Shown: piece after piece, positions 12,755-22,522 of the stretch | How the letters are laid out: the number at the start of each line of letters is the position of its first letter | How positions within the stretch are numbered: position 1 is the stretch's first letter | NCBI RefSeq assembly: GCF_002878395.1 | Contig: NC_061116.1 | Span: forward strand, 120,132,692 to 120,196,691 | Reading direction: 5' to 3' | Length of the DNA: 64,000 bases | DNA from: Capsicum annuum | Taxonomy: Eukaryota > Streptophyta > Magnoliopsida > Solanales > Solanaceae | Notes under the pieces: generated by a model | The model's database searches: none | Told to the model about the DNA's origin: nothing | Seen by the model: only the letters and a program-made list of their open reading frames with translations | Program-made: the position numbers and the translations under genes

Positions 12755-13508
12755 TTTTATGATTAGGGAGGTTTGAGTCCCCTGTAAATCATTATATGAT
12801 TGGGTTCTTAGGTTACATTGGTATATGTTGGAGGGTTCGAGTCCCCTATGTGCATATTTATGAGATTATTCTTTGATTCATATGGCTATAGACAATGGGG
12901 CCCGACCAGAGGCTAAGAGCTGGGGCCCATACAGCCCGTGGGTACTATTATATAATGGTTGAGCTACACAATCCATACTAAGGTTATAAAAGTTCATGCT
13001 AAGCCTTGTTCCCTATCCCGGCATATGATATATAAATATATATATGTTTGTGCATTGGTTTTGAATGATTTTAAAATGTTGATCATATCATTATGTTATC
13101 CTTACCCTTGAGTTACATGCTAGTATTCATCCTGTTAATCACCTTCAAATATTGTATCCCTACTGATGGAGGAACTGGTCATACCTCTACTTCTCTTACT
13201 TAGGGACTTGGATTCAGGATCAGTTAGTAAGTTAGATTGAAGTGGTAAGCTTCCATTCTTTGGAACACGCCATTTCATGATTATGGTTTCCTTTACATTT
13301 TGACTTTTCCCTTGGATTTGGTTTTGTCTATTGTCAAGGTCATGTCCCAATGCTTTATTGATATTCAGTTTTGGATCATAGTTTAGAAGGCCTTGTTTGA
13401 ACTATTGCAGGTATTGGGCCATGTCAGTAGGTTAATTAGCTGGTTGTCGGTGGTGTACGCTATCTTGTTATATGATCAAAATTCAGCTGACCTTGGTGTC
13501 ATCTCAAA
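11404..13508 (+). mobile_element. 5' LTR of element D
   Basis: It starts TGAAACACCCCGGATTTTG, and the same start, slightly diverged, is at 28057. Shared landmarks in both copies include CCCATGAGTCGTA, GGGTTCTNTG, the ATGAACAAAGGGAGTC stretch and the GTTATCCTTACC stretch. The word GAGTCGTA recurs between 11475 and 11785. The last 100 bp or so expected from the 3' copy (the part ending GGGTTGTGACA) is missing here, so the right edge is approximate. Confidence 0.85.
12712..12755. repeat. TTA/TAA microsatellite in the 5' LTR of D
   Basis: A run of TTA triplets passes into a run of TAA triplets, so it can fold back on itself. The matching place in the 3' LTR (29352-29364) has only about three triplets. 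Confidence 0.9.
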
Positions 13509-13510
13509 GG

Positions 13511-13522
13511 TTGTATCAGAGC
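13511..13522 (+). other. Primer-binding site of element D (initiator tRNA-Met)
   Basis: TTGTATCAGAGC differs by one base from TGGTATCAGAGC, the complement of the plant initiator tRNA-Met 3' end. It sits a few bases after the 5' LTR. Confidence 0.85.
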
Positions 13523-13699
13523 GTAGGTTTAGTGTCAAACAAAGTCGTGCCAAGTAGAGTATCTTTTATGGGTGTGTAGAGCGCCACACTTTTAAGAGAG
13601 AAGCTATGAGACATTTAGGAATGTTACCCTTTCTTATTGTTCTGTTTCAAGTTATAGAGTCTAAGGCCTTGAGTCTATCTAATTCTCGTTTGTTCTTTT

Positions 13700-14340
13700 T
13701 ATGGATCATTCCTCCTAGAAAATCTGAAGCTCATGTAAACTCCTATGTCCTATTTGAGGACAATTCTGATAGGACACACCCTGCTTATGGGGTATAAACC
13801 TGGTCTAGGGGTCCAGTTCTTGATTGCCCTTCTAGAGTTTCACCGGTCCCCTCGTGTCCTCCTTGAGCATCTCAGGCTGATGTGTCGAATATGGAATTTC
13901 TTTAGTCTATTAATACTGTGTCTTAGTTGATAACTTCTTAGTCTGAGCGTATCACTTTTATTACTCCATCTTCTGAGTCCATAAGGATTAGCCATTTTAT
14001 GAGGTTGAGCCCTATTATATTCACTGGTGTTAAGGTTTTATCGATGAGATAGAGAAAATATCTTAGGTTATGCATGCTACTATTATGGAAGGTGTAGAAT
14101 TCATAGCCTATCAGTTGAAGGATGTAACATACTAATGGTATGAGAAATGGGAATAGTCTAGGGGAGATAATGTCGAATATGTATTATGGGATGATTTTTC
14201 TAGTACTTTCATAGACCGCTTCTTTCCTCAAGAGTTGAAGGAGGAAAAAATGGAAGAGTTTGTTAATATGAAGCAAGGTAGGATGGCGGTCAAGGAGTAT
14301 GCCATAAAATTCCATCAGTTGTCCTGATATGCTCCCGAGT
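13700..14340 (+). pseudogene. N-terminal part of gag of element D, cut by element B
   Basis: The original start was probably at 13708, where ATT stands in place of ATG before PPRKSEAH (the family start is MPPR). Stops and frame changes follow. The end is well recognisable in shifting frames: FIDRFFPQELKEE, then EEFVNMKQGRMAV and YAIKFHQLS...YAPEL, all typical of the chromovirus gag domain (PF03732). It stops abruptly at 14340, where the LTR of element B begins. The zinc-knuckle part of the same gag lies beyond B at 24029-24510. About 50 residues between the two halves appear to be lost. Confidence 0.8.
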
Positions 14341-15603
14341 TAGCCTTAGCCAGAGAGTTTTAGTTTGAGGAGCTTTTCTGATGACGCCAGTGATGTGACG
14401 TCAAAGTTGTGATAAGACGTCAAGAATGGCGTCAGCCATAAGCAAAAAGTTAGCATGGGAAGAAGATATCTGACGACATCGGTGATACGCTGTTAGATCC
14501 CTGACACGGCGTCAGCCACATCGTCAACCTAAGATAGAACCTGAAGGTAACTGAAGCCTCTCTAACGCCATCCGTGATAGGGCATCAACTTCTTGACGTG
14601 GCGTCAGCCTGGGCGTCACCTATTCCAAAAATTTTATTAATTTAGTTATTTTATTTCCTCAATTAGGCTTTAGTATAAATAACATCTTTTAGGGTTTTTG
14701 AAAAAAAGAGAAATCACCTATTAGACATCAACTCTAAGAAGAGAGACACGTATTTTTGCTCTCTTTCATAAATTATTCTTGTGTTTTCGTATGAACTAGT
14801 TTTGGGGTTTCTACCTTGTGATTAAATCGGAGGAACTACTTGTTGTTTTGTACCCATTATTAAGTTTATCATTATAATCATGAATTCAACTAGTTATTTT
14901 GTTCATCAAATCATGAGCGGCTAATTTCATTAGCCGGAGTTATGGGATCCATGGATTAGGGTTTGATATGATACTAGATGTTTAATAAATTCAAAGAGTA
15001 GTAAAACATCTTGAGATTCTGTTGTTTTAACTAAAATCTAGTGGTTGCAAACATTAGGTTATGCCTTAGATTTTATTTAATTCTAACGGAGAAATAGACT
15101 AGAGAACGTGAATTATCAATAGGGACTCAGAAGCTACCAACCTTCTATTTAATGATTAATGTCGTGACTAGATTAATCTGCCTGAGATAACATCCTATTG
15201 GAAATAGATAAGTTATCTAAGTTCGAGAGAATTAGATAATAAATCGTCTGGTGAGGTCGAGAGATAAGTCAGATAGTATAATCGTCAGGGATATTCTGCT
15301 ATTCTACTCATTCCGAGAATCTCTAGAATTACCTAGTATCTGTCAATTCTCGAAATCCTTGGTGAACATAGCTCTGGTTTCCCATTTATCTTGATTACAA
15401 ACACTGAAGTATTGAAAGTGATATTTAACACACTGTGAACTTAAACCCCCATCTTTCGGAAGCAGTAAACTACCAGTAAAATCTTTTATAAACAAATCAA
15501 AGTTCACACCCTATTCCTTATTGGATTCGAGCCCAACCTAGTTGGGTTTTATAGTGACAATGATCGCTTACACCCATTCAAGAGTGTAATTTGAGCTTTA
15601 TCA
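14341..15603 (+). mobile_element. 5' LTR of element B, left end deleted
   Basis: It matches the 3' LTR from 22768 to 24028, beginning with AGCCTTAGCCAGAGAG. The first 240 bp or so of the LTR are missing, and the adjacent host gag is also short by about 50 codons, so a deletion removed both. It contains three blocks of GACG/CGTC and GTGATA words (14378-14620). The right end is TTTATCA at 15603, followed by the primer site. Confidence 0.85.
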
Positions 15604-15607
15604 AAAA

Positions 15608-15624
15608 TGGCTCAGTTGCTGGGG
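15608..15624 (+). other. Primer-binding site of element B (tRNA-Asp type)
   Basis: TGGCTCAGTTGCTGGGG matches the tRNA-Asp complement TGGCGCCGTTGCCGGGG at 14 of 17 positions. It is followed by AATACGG, as in the other Athila/Tat-like copies. Confidence 0.8.
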
Positions 15625-15764
15625 AATACGGTTGTGGACTGAAAATTTTGTGTACGAAAATTTGCTGATAGTTAAGTTTCCTTAATTTTTTGGTTGTTGT
15701 TTTTGTTCATTTGCAGAATCCCTATAGGTTACACTGAACACTACTGAATCTGAAACCTCACTGC

Positions 15765-17215
15765 ATGAGTAGAATTGCCGAACAACTGTTGCGGTATGAG
15801 ATTGATGATGATGATGATGTCGATGGAGAAGGGTCAACGGGTGCGATCATTCCCCCTCCGTTAGCACCTGGAGCAAAGTTCAATATTACTAGCATAATGA
15901 TTTATCTCTTAAATCTGAAGGTGTTGTTTGGAGGCCTTCATGGAGAAGACCCTAACCTACATCTGGTGAATTTTTTCACCATTTGCAAGTCCTTTGATAA
16001 TCCGGGAGTGAGCCAAAATGCAATTAGGTTGAGGTTATTTCCATTGTCTCTATCTGGAGAGGCAACAATGTGGTTGAATGATTTAGAGCCCGACTCTATA
16101 ACTAACTGGACACAGTTGAAAGATGCCTTCCTAGAATGGTTCTTTCTATTCTCCAGAAGGGTACAGTTGAGGGACAAGATTAGCAACTTCAGACAACTTT
16201 CAACTGAAGCATTGCATAAGACTTGGGAAAGGTTTAAGAAGAAACTTTCACAATTTTTGAACCACAATATGACAGACTTGCAGTTGATGGAGACTTTGTA
16301 CAGAGTTTCAACTTTGTGACAAAGCCAATTGTCGACAACGCTGCAGGTGGTTCGTTCATTGACCTCTCTTTTCTGGATGCTTCGGATTTTCTGAATAGAA
16401 TGATCAAGCAGAGTTGGGCTTGTCACACTAGGGATTCTGTAGTGGCTATCCCTACTGTTGTTGGTGGTATTACTGCAGAGCAGCATAGAAGGGATGAGGA
16501 GCGAGATCAGGACATGGCCCATTTGAAGACGCAGATGGACTTGCTGGCTAAGCACTTGCTATTCGGTAAGACTGAAATAGTCAAGGATGTGGACTCTCAG
16601 GGTACTGTATCTGCAGGTGCTGATGTTGAGCAAACTATACGAGTAATCAGGGGGTTTCTGAGGCAATAGCCAGGGGAGCGAAGGTTGGACTTTCTATGAC
16701 AAACTTGATTATAAAGATAGGGAGCAGGGACATTAGAGAAACAATAATGACAGGAGTGGTTTGTATATTCCTCCTGGAAGTTGGGATACTGGAACAACTA
16801 GTTTTGCAAGATTTCCATGGAGGATATGATGGAAAAGCTGTTGAAGGGAGTGAAGGCAACTAACTCGGGGGTAACTAATATGAAAAGTGAGTTTTCTACC
16901 CTCAGTCAGTTGGTTAGCTCACACTCAGCTTCTATAAAGCAGTTGGAGCAGCAGATGAGCCAACTTTCGGCTACTCTGAATTAGATAAAAGCTAGCACTT
17001 TACCTAGTAATACAGTTTATAACCCACTGACTGATGGCTCTTATATGGCAATTACCATTCGTAGTAGTAAGATGTTATCTGGCCCTTTTTGGGGCATAGC
17101 TGTGGAGAAGGAAGTAAGTGTTGATGAAACACAAGGAAGCAATCCAGTAGAGTCTGAGAGCTGGATGGATTTATTGAAATGTCAGAGAAAGAAGACGACA
17201 AGAAAGAGGAAGTGT
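15765..17215 (+). pseudogene. gag of element B
   Basis: It starts at ATG 15765 (MSRIAEQLLRYEID, followed by an Asp run encoded by a GAT repeat). The gag domain (PF03732) is clear within the first 180 codons: YLLNLKVLFGGLHGEDPN, then LRLFPLSLSGEATMWLND, W-TQLKDAFLEWFF, and KTWERFKKKLSQF. The frame closes at 16317 and resumes in another frame (16316-16669). It then shifts again at about 16815 into a coiled-coil-like part (SMEDMMEKLLKGV, then SASIKQLEQQMSQL). It would form the particle shell around element RNA. It is broken but still the best-preserved gag in the window. Confidence 0.85.
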
Positions 17216-17964
17216 TATTGAAACAAATGCCAAGACCACCACCTCCATTTCCTCAGAGGTTGAAAAAGAAAGAAGATAACGAGAAATTTAGCAAGTTCAT
17301 GGCAATAATGAACAGCTGACTGTGAATTTTCCATTGATTGAGGCACTTAAGAAAATACCAAACTATGCTAAATTTATGAAGGAATTGCTAAGAAAGAAGT
17401 GGAAGGTAAGTTGTGAGCCGGTGGACAACATCCATCACTGTGTGTTGTGTCTTCACAATCCTTAGTGCAGAAAAAGCCCGATCCTGGAGCATTTATTATA
17501 CCATGCATAGTTGGGTCCATGAAGTTTACAAAAGCTTTATATAACTTAGGAGCAAGTTTAAATTTGATGCTTCTTGATATCTACAAAAAGCTAGGATTAG
17601 GGGAGCCTACCCCACAATGATGCGTCTTGTTATGGCAGACAGATCGGTGAAATGACCAGTAGGTGTATTGCATGATGTGCCGGTAAAAATGGATGACTTT
17701 ATTTTTCCTGTAGACTTCGTGATACTGGATTGTGATGTTGATTTTGAGGTACCCATCATCTTGGGTAGACCATTATTAGCCACGGGGAGAGTATTGGTTG
17801 ATATGGAGCTCAATGAGCTCAAGTTCAGATATGGGAAAAAGGAGGCCAGATTTAAAATACAACCTCCTATGAAGCAGTTGGAGGAGATGAACATCTTCTT
17901 GGTTGTGGATGTATTCCAGAAATGTGGTAATGAGGTAGTGATACAACATCTTGACGAGATCTGA
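17216..17964 (+). pseudogene. Aspartic protease of element B, catalytic Asp lost
   Basis: The lead-in (FPLIEALKKIPNYAKFMKEL) is at about 17325-17385. The active-site loop at 17540-17565 reads ALYNLGASLNL where the family has D-L-G-A-S, so the catalytic Asp has become Asn. The C-terminal half is open at 17668-17964 and strongly conserved: VDFEVPIILGRPLLATG, then RVLVDMELNELKFRYGKKEA. A frameshift separates the halves near 17630. The frame ends at the TGA at 17962, just before the conserved hairpin. No polymerase gene follows. Confidence 0.85.
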
Positions 17965-17989
17965 GTAGTCAAAATAACCAAGTAGTGCC

Positions 17990-18030
17990 ATGATACTAAA
18001 TCAGGCGCTGTTGGGAGGCAACCCAAAATT
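17990..18030 (+). other. Conserved hairpin sequence after the protease (element B)
   Basis: TACTAAATCAGGCGCTG is followed by TTGGGAGGCAACCCAA at 18011-18026, identical to the copy in element A at 10340-10355. It lies about 25-45 bp after the protease stop in both elements. Confidence 0.7.
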
Positions 18031-18129
18031 TTATTCTCATACATTTTGTTTTTATTCAATTACATAGTAATAGAAAGGAACTGAAGGGGTACAAAAACAT
18101 CAAGGTGAAAATTGAAGAATGCAAATCAA

Positions 18130-18288
18130 GTGGTCTTGACGACATTCATGATAGGCTATCACAACTGTGACGGCTTATCACCAATGTCGTTAGAAAGACC
18201 AGCAATGGATACCTTCTCTGTTAAGGCTGACGACCTCCGTGATAGGCTATCACATTTGTGATGGCTTATCACAAGTTGTCGTCAGCAA
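18130..18288. repeat. Two palindromic GACGAC...GTCGTC modules
   Basis: Each unit has an outer pair (GACGAC at one end, GTCGT at the other) and inner palindromes such as GTGATAGGCTATCAC followed by GTGACGGCTTATCAC. The units lie at about 18134-18193 and 18224-18288, between the protease and the cargo gene. The same words occur in the LTRs of B at 14378-14620 and 22710-23045. Confidence 0.75.
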
Positions 18289-18550
18289 TCATTTTGTTTT
18301 TGAAAATCTGGGCCCAAATTGACCCGAATCTAACCCGGCCCAGATCCAAACCCTTCAGATTCCCGCTTTATTTTATTTTCTTCTTTAAGTATTATTTTAT
18401 TTCCTCAGTAGGATATTTACTTCCTTTCAAAACACTCCCAAGTATACAAGGAAACCTCCTTCCTGATAGTTGTGGGATTGTAAGAAAAATTAGAGTCTAT
18501 CTCTTATCTTTTCTTCTCTCTCGCGTAATCAAGTGGAGTCAACTCATCAG
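18289..18550 (+). promoter_or_regulatory. Candidate promoter and untranslated leader of the cargo gene
   Basis: This holds no open frame related to a known protein. It has an AT-rich stretch (TTTATTTTATTTTC, 18366 onward), then a T/C-rich stretch TCTTATCTTTTCTTCTCTCTC (18500-18520), which is typical of plant 5' leaders. It ends in CTCATCAG|GTATGC, a good splice donor, at 18550/18551. The promoter role is inference from layout only. Confidence 0.35.
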
Positions 18551-19120
18551 GTATGCTCATAACTTCATTCTCCTTTTATTGAAGTGGTAAAGTTTTTGAA
18601 AACATGATGCTCTAAAGGAAGAAACTTGAGTTCAAGTTGTAATAGCATAGAAATCAGAAATAGGGATAAGTTGTGCCTAAATTGCAAAAATTTAAAAACC
18701 CTAAGTACAAAAATAAAAATACCATGTGATTTTATAAAGAATTTGGTCCTAAAATTATGAATCCAAAATGAGTGGGGGGAAAATTCTAAGCTGACGACGT
18801 TGTTGATAGGCTATCACAAGCGTGACGCCTTCTCAGCTATATCGTCAGAAGCTTTGTAAAAGAGAGCATTCACTGTTTAAGGCTGATGACCTACCTGATG
18901 GGCTATCACAACTGTGACGCCATATCAAGAATGTCATCACAAGTTTGAAAAAAAGTATGCTAGTTCTATTTAAGGCTGACGACCTACCTGATAGGTTATT
19001 ACAAATGTGCGCCTTATCAGCCACGTCGTCACAAGTTAGATAATAATGCTAAGTGAACTTGAATAACATGTTTTAACTGTTATACCTTGATCATTAACTT
19101 GTGTTTGTATTATTATCCAG
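18551..19120 (+). other. Candidate leader intron of the cargo gene, containing three more palindromic modules
   Basis: The donor is CAG|GTATGC at 18551. The acceptor is T-rich, TGTATTATTATCCAG|GA, ending at 19120, only 10 bases before the ATG of the cargo gene. Within the intron are three more GACGAC...GATAGGCTATCAC...GTCGTC modules at about 18791-18852, 18884-18944 and 18975-19033. No coding potential is seen. Splicing is predicted from the site sequences only. Confidence 0.45.
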
Positions 19121-19130
19121 GAATATTCTA

Positions 19131-21174
19131 ATGGCACCTAAAAGCAAGAATCCTAACACTCCAAAGAAAGATGCCAAGCCTAAAGTGGTTCGAAAGCTTA
19201 TTGATGAAGACTTTGATTATGAAGATGAAGAACCACTGCTCAGGTGGAGGACAAAGAAACCCAGTCTAGAGAAAACTCCTCCACCTAAACCCATTACGGT
19301 GGATAATAGTGATGATACTGAGACTACTACCCCAGCTGAGAGTGAATCCTCTGAGCAAGAAGGTTCTAAGCAAACTGAGTCCAAACAGCCTGAGTTTGAG
19401 AAGGCTGATTCTAAGAAAACATTCTCTAAAACTCTCGCGACTGAAAATCAAGCTAAGAAGGAACCCCCAGTTTGGGGAACTTTGATAAAATGCAAGAATC
19501 CGGAGGTTTGAGAGATTGCTAGATGGCATATCCCTGAAGCAGAAGACATCTTCCTCAAAGGGTTGATTAGAATAAAAAGAAGATCTACCAGAAGGCCGGT
19601 GTTTCCAGAGAAGAGACTCATCATCATAGGGTTTCCTGGGTATCCTGCAGTTGAGAAGAAATTCAGAGATTATGGGCTGGGATGGACTGCTAAGAGAGGT
19701 AGACCGTTTTGCCTTACAATAGTCCGGGAGTTCTACGCGAACTACCATGCTAGATTAGAAAGCATGTGCAAGAGTGGATAGACCACAACAGACCATCCTT
19801 TGTTGACAAGAGTTCCAGTTCGCAGGGTAAATGTAGATATTTCTGATACGACTATAAACAGGTTTCTACATGCAGCCAACTTCAATCCTCAGGACACAAA
19901 TTTATATTCTACCATCGTCTGAAGAGTAAGGATGACCAACATCCTTGGTTAACTACACTTATTGCTGAGGGAGACACTTATGGCTGACCCAACCCAGTGA
20001 GCGTATTTACAAGGCTTTTTTAACTCAAGAGGCAAAATTTTGGTAGGGTGTTGTGCGCACCCATTTGATGCCGACCGACGGAGATAATATTTTAGGTGAT
20101 GATCGAGTAATATTGGTTGCATGTCTTGTGGCCAACCTTAAGCTGAATTTTGGGGAGATTATTGCTGAAGAGATCAAGATTTGGGTAATGAGATCTGACA
20201 CAGCTTATCCATTCCCTTGTCTGATTACCAAGCTATGCACAGAGGCAGAGGTACCATATATTCTGGGATTGATGAGACTTTGTCTGCCACCAAGACCCAT
20301 AACTCTATTCACTATGAGAAAAATCAGCCAAGACTGACACTTGATAGAGAGGTAAGGGTTAAGGTGAAACCATCAGTTGTAGGCCCTAGTTTAGTACCTA
20401 AAGTTGAGGTACAAGCTTCTGAGGCTGCACAGGCAGGATCAGTCCCTGATGATGAGCCAGGTCCATTAGTTCCTATAGCACCAGCAAAAACTGTATCCTA
20501 GCCTATTAATATCAAAAAAGTAGTCAAACAGGCCAGATGGAGTGAGATGCAGCTACGTGCCTTTGCTGAGCAGTTTCTTGCTACTGTAGATAAAAGAATT
20601 AGGCCGCTCTTAAGACTTTTGCTACTTTTCCTGCACGGGTTACAGATTTGGAAAACCATTTTGATGTAAAGGCACAGGAGCTGACTAGAGCAGAGCTCGT
20701 TGAATTCAGAGTGGCCCTAGAAAAGGTAAAAGATAAGATGGTGGTAGTATAACAACACCAGTTTATGATGCCAGCAGGGCAGATAGCTAAGGAATCTGAG
20801 GATGAACCTCCAATCCTAGATCTTCTTACAGAGCCAGTAAAAATGAAAAAGAAGAAAGACAAAGACTCTGAAAAAGGAAAAAGAAAGAGACAAGAAGGTG
20901 ATGAGAATGAGAGAAAGGCCAATAAAAAGGTAAAGAAGAAGAAGAAGGCAGAGAAGACACTACAGGCAGATGATGAGTTGATAGAATAGGAGAAAGCATA
21001 TCTGAAAAGGGCCATGTAAGAATCCCAAGAGGACAAATAGAAATGGTAAGAAGTGCTATGAGTGAGAGCTATAGAAGCCTCATCTAGCAGAACAGCTGAA
21101 CTGGAGCAAAGAGAAGCTCCTAATGAGGATAACACTACTTCAGGGTCGAGGACCCATGATTTGAGACTTGATTG
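19131..21174 (+). pseudogene. Cargo gene: 'putative plant transposon protein' family (PF20167-like)
   Basis: It starts at ATG 19131 (MAPKSKNPNTPKKDAK), an acidic, Glu/Ser/Pro-rich N-terminal part to 19508. An in-frame TGA at 19509 precedes the conserved domain. That domain opens with RPVFPEKRLII, then GRPFCLTIVREFYANYHARL (about 19700-19755) and RVPVRRVNVDISDTTINRFL. In another frame (20053-20337) it continues with THLMPTDGDNILGDDRVIL and AYPFPCLITKLCTEAEVP. These are hallmarks of the plant-specific family annotated as putative plant transposon protein. A frameshift near 20265 leads into a C-terminal region with a very Lys-rich, nuclear-signal-like stretch (20845-20970). Biochemical function is unknown. 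It has no similarity to envelope proteins and no membrane segment. Confidence 0.8.
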
Positions 21175-22503
21175 ACTCCTGGTATATCCTAACCCTTAGT
21201 TTCATTTGTTTTGATTTTAATTTAAGGGTGTAGGGTAGCATGTTGTTGTAGCATATTCTGTAAATAACTTGGAGTAGAGCAAGTTCTGTAGGTAGTTAAC
21301 TAATTTTGTAATTTTGAACACCTCTTCGAAGGTTTCTTTTGCATGACTGTATAAATTGTACCTTAGTGTGACCACTGTGCATCTTGTCATGGCATTAGTT
21401 TAGTTACCTGATCATCACTGCTGAACAACTGCATGAACCAGATAAGCAGTAGCTAGTGATATTGCTTGTGTGCCATGTGTGTGTGAGAATATGCTGAGTT
21501 CTCTTTGTAGTGTCAAATCTAAAACTTACCCTGTTTGTCTTACCATAGTTGAAAGATAAGGGTTAGGAAAGAATCATAGGCCGTTTTTGAATTTCAAGTC
21601 ACTATTAGCCTAAATGGCTTTTCTCTAATGCATGATATCCCTTGATCCTGGTTTGAGCCTTAATTGACCATTTTTCTTTCTATGATACCTATCACCTTCC
21701 CTTTTTAAATCATAATGAACCTATTTTGGCCCTGGTCCTCCTTGGACACTATTCACCTTAATGTAGGCAAATAACCTAAGTTGAGGGTGCCTATCATAGG
21801 AGTGCATGATATAAGTTGGGTATGAAGAAGGGTGGAGTAGAAGAGAAAGGATAAAATAAAAAGAATAAAAGGTTGGGTGTTGGTGAAAAAGAGCAAGAAA
21901 AGAAACTCTACTTGAATAAAAAGAAATGCACCCATCCTAAAAGTGTGATAATTAAAGAGGTTAATAAGTGGACCCGATAAGTTAAGGTAGTGCCGAGGAG
22001 GTTAGTTACTCTAAATACCGTATAATATTATACTAGCCCTAGCCTACGTTACAAACCAAAGAAAGACCTATAGTGATCCTAGCGTACCTATCTGGAAACC
22101 TTGGTAATGACGATTAGGGCAAGAATATGGTATTTGGCATACACTGGTTTGAACTTTATTCTGAGAGTAAGTGTTTTTGTAATGATCCCCGTGTTTATAT
22201 TTTTGATGTCTGACATGAGAAAAAGAGGGAAATTTCTTTGTTGTGATGGCACACTAGTATCTTGCTAAGCTACTTACTTATTTGGGTATTTGGGTAGTGT
22301 ACATTGACACATGCATGGTTGTTGGTACTTAGTTGATGCCATGGGTAGAAGCCTTTGTGATACATTATAGCTTTTTCATAAATTGCACAGTAATTTTAAG
22401 TTGGTTGACCTTGGAGATGGTAAACTGAGTTTTGAGCTAAATTGGTTGTTGACTGCTGAATGTTCATTGTATTCTCTTAGTTAGTGGTTGCTTGAGGACA
22501 AGC
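21175..22503 (+). other. 3' non-coding region of element B
   Basis: No coding motif. Several blocks align with the region after the protease of element A (GGCATTAGT, GTGCCATGTGT, TATCCCTTGATCC, CTATTTTGGCC). The end has GCTTGAGGACAAGCAA (22491-22506), a small dyad that commonly precedes the polypurine tract in Athila/Tat elements. Confidence 0.6.
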
Positions 22504-22522
22504 AATTATTTTAAGTTGAGGG
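22504..22522 (+). other. Polypurine tract region of element B
   Basis: The sequence TTTTAAGTTGAGGG lies directly before the 3' LTR start at 22523. It is the expected plus-strand priming site, though weaker in purines than in other families. Confidence 0.55.

Noticed and set aside
15938..16555. 205-codon minus-strand frame
   Set aside because: It is the antisense shadow of the gag of element B and has no motif of its own.
17607..18059. 150-codon minus-strand frame
   Set aside because: Antisense shadow of the protease of element B.
18258..18590. 110-codon frame as a gene upstream of the cargo ORF
   Set aside because: It overlaps the palindromic module and the T/C-rich leader, and it crosses the candidate splice donor. 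Composition explains the open frame.
20599..21135. 178-codon Ser/Phe-rich minus-strand frame
   Set aside because: It is antisense to the Lys-rich end of the cargo gene. Its apparent membrane segments come from reverse-complemented Lys and Glu codons.
19131..21174. Envelope-like gene of an errantivirus-type element
   Set aside because: There is no signal peptide or membrane segment, and the motifs match the plant transposon protein family instead.
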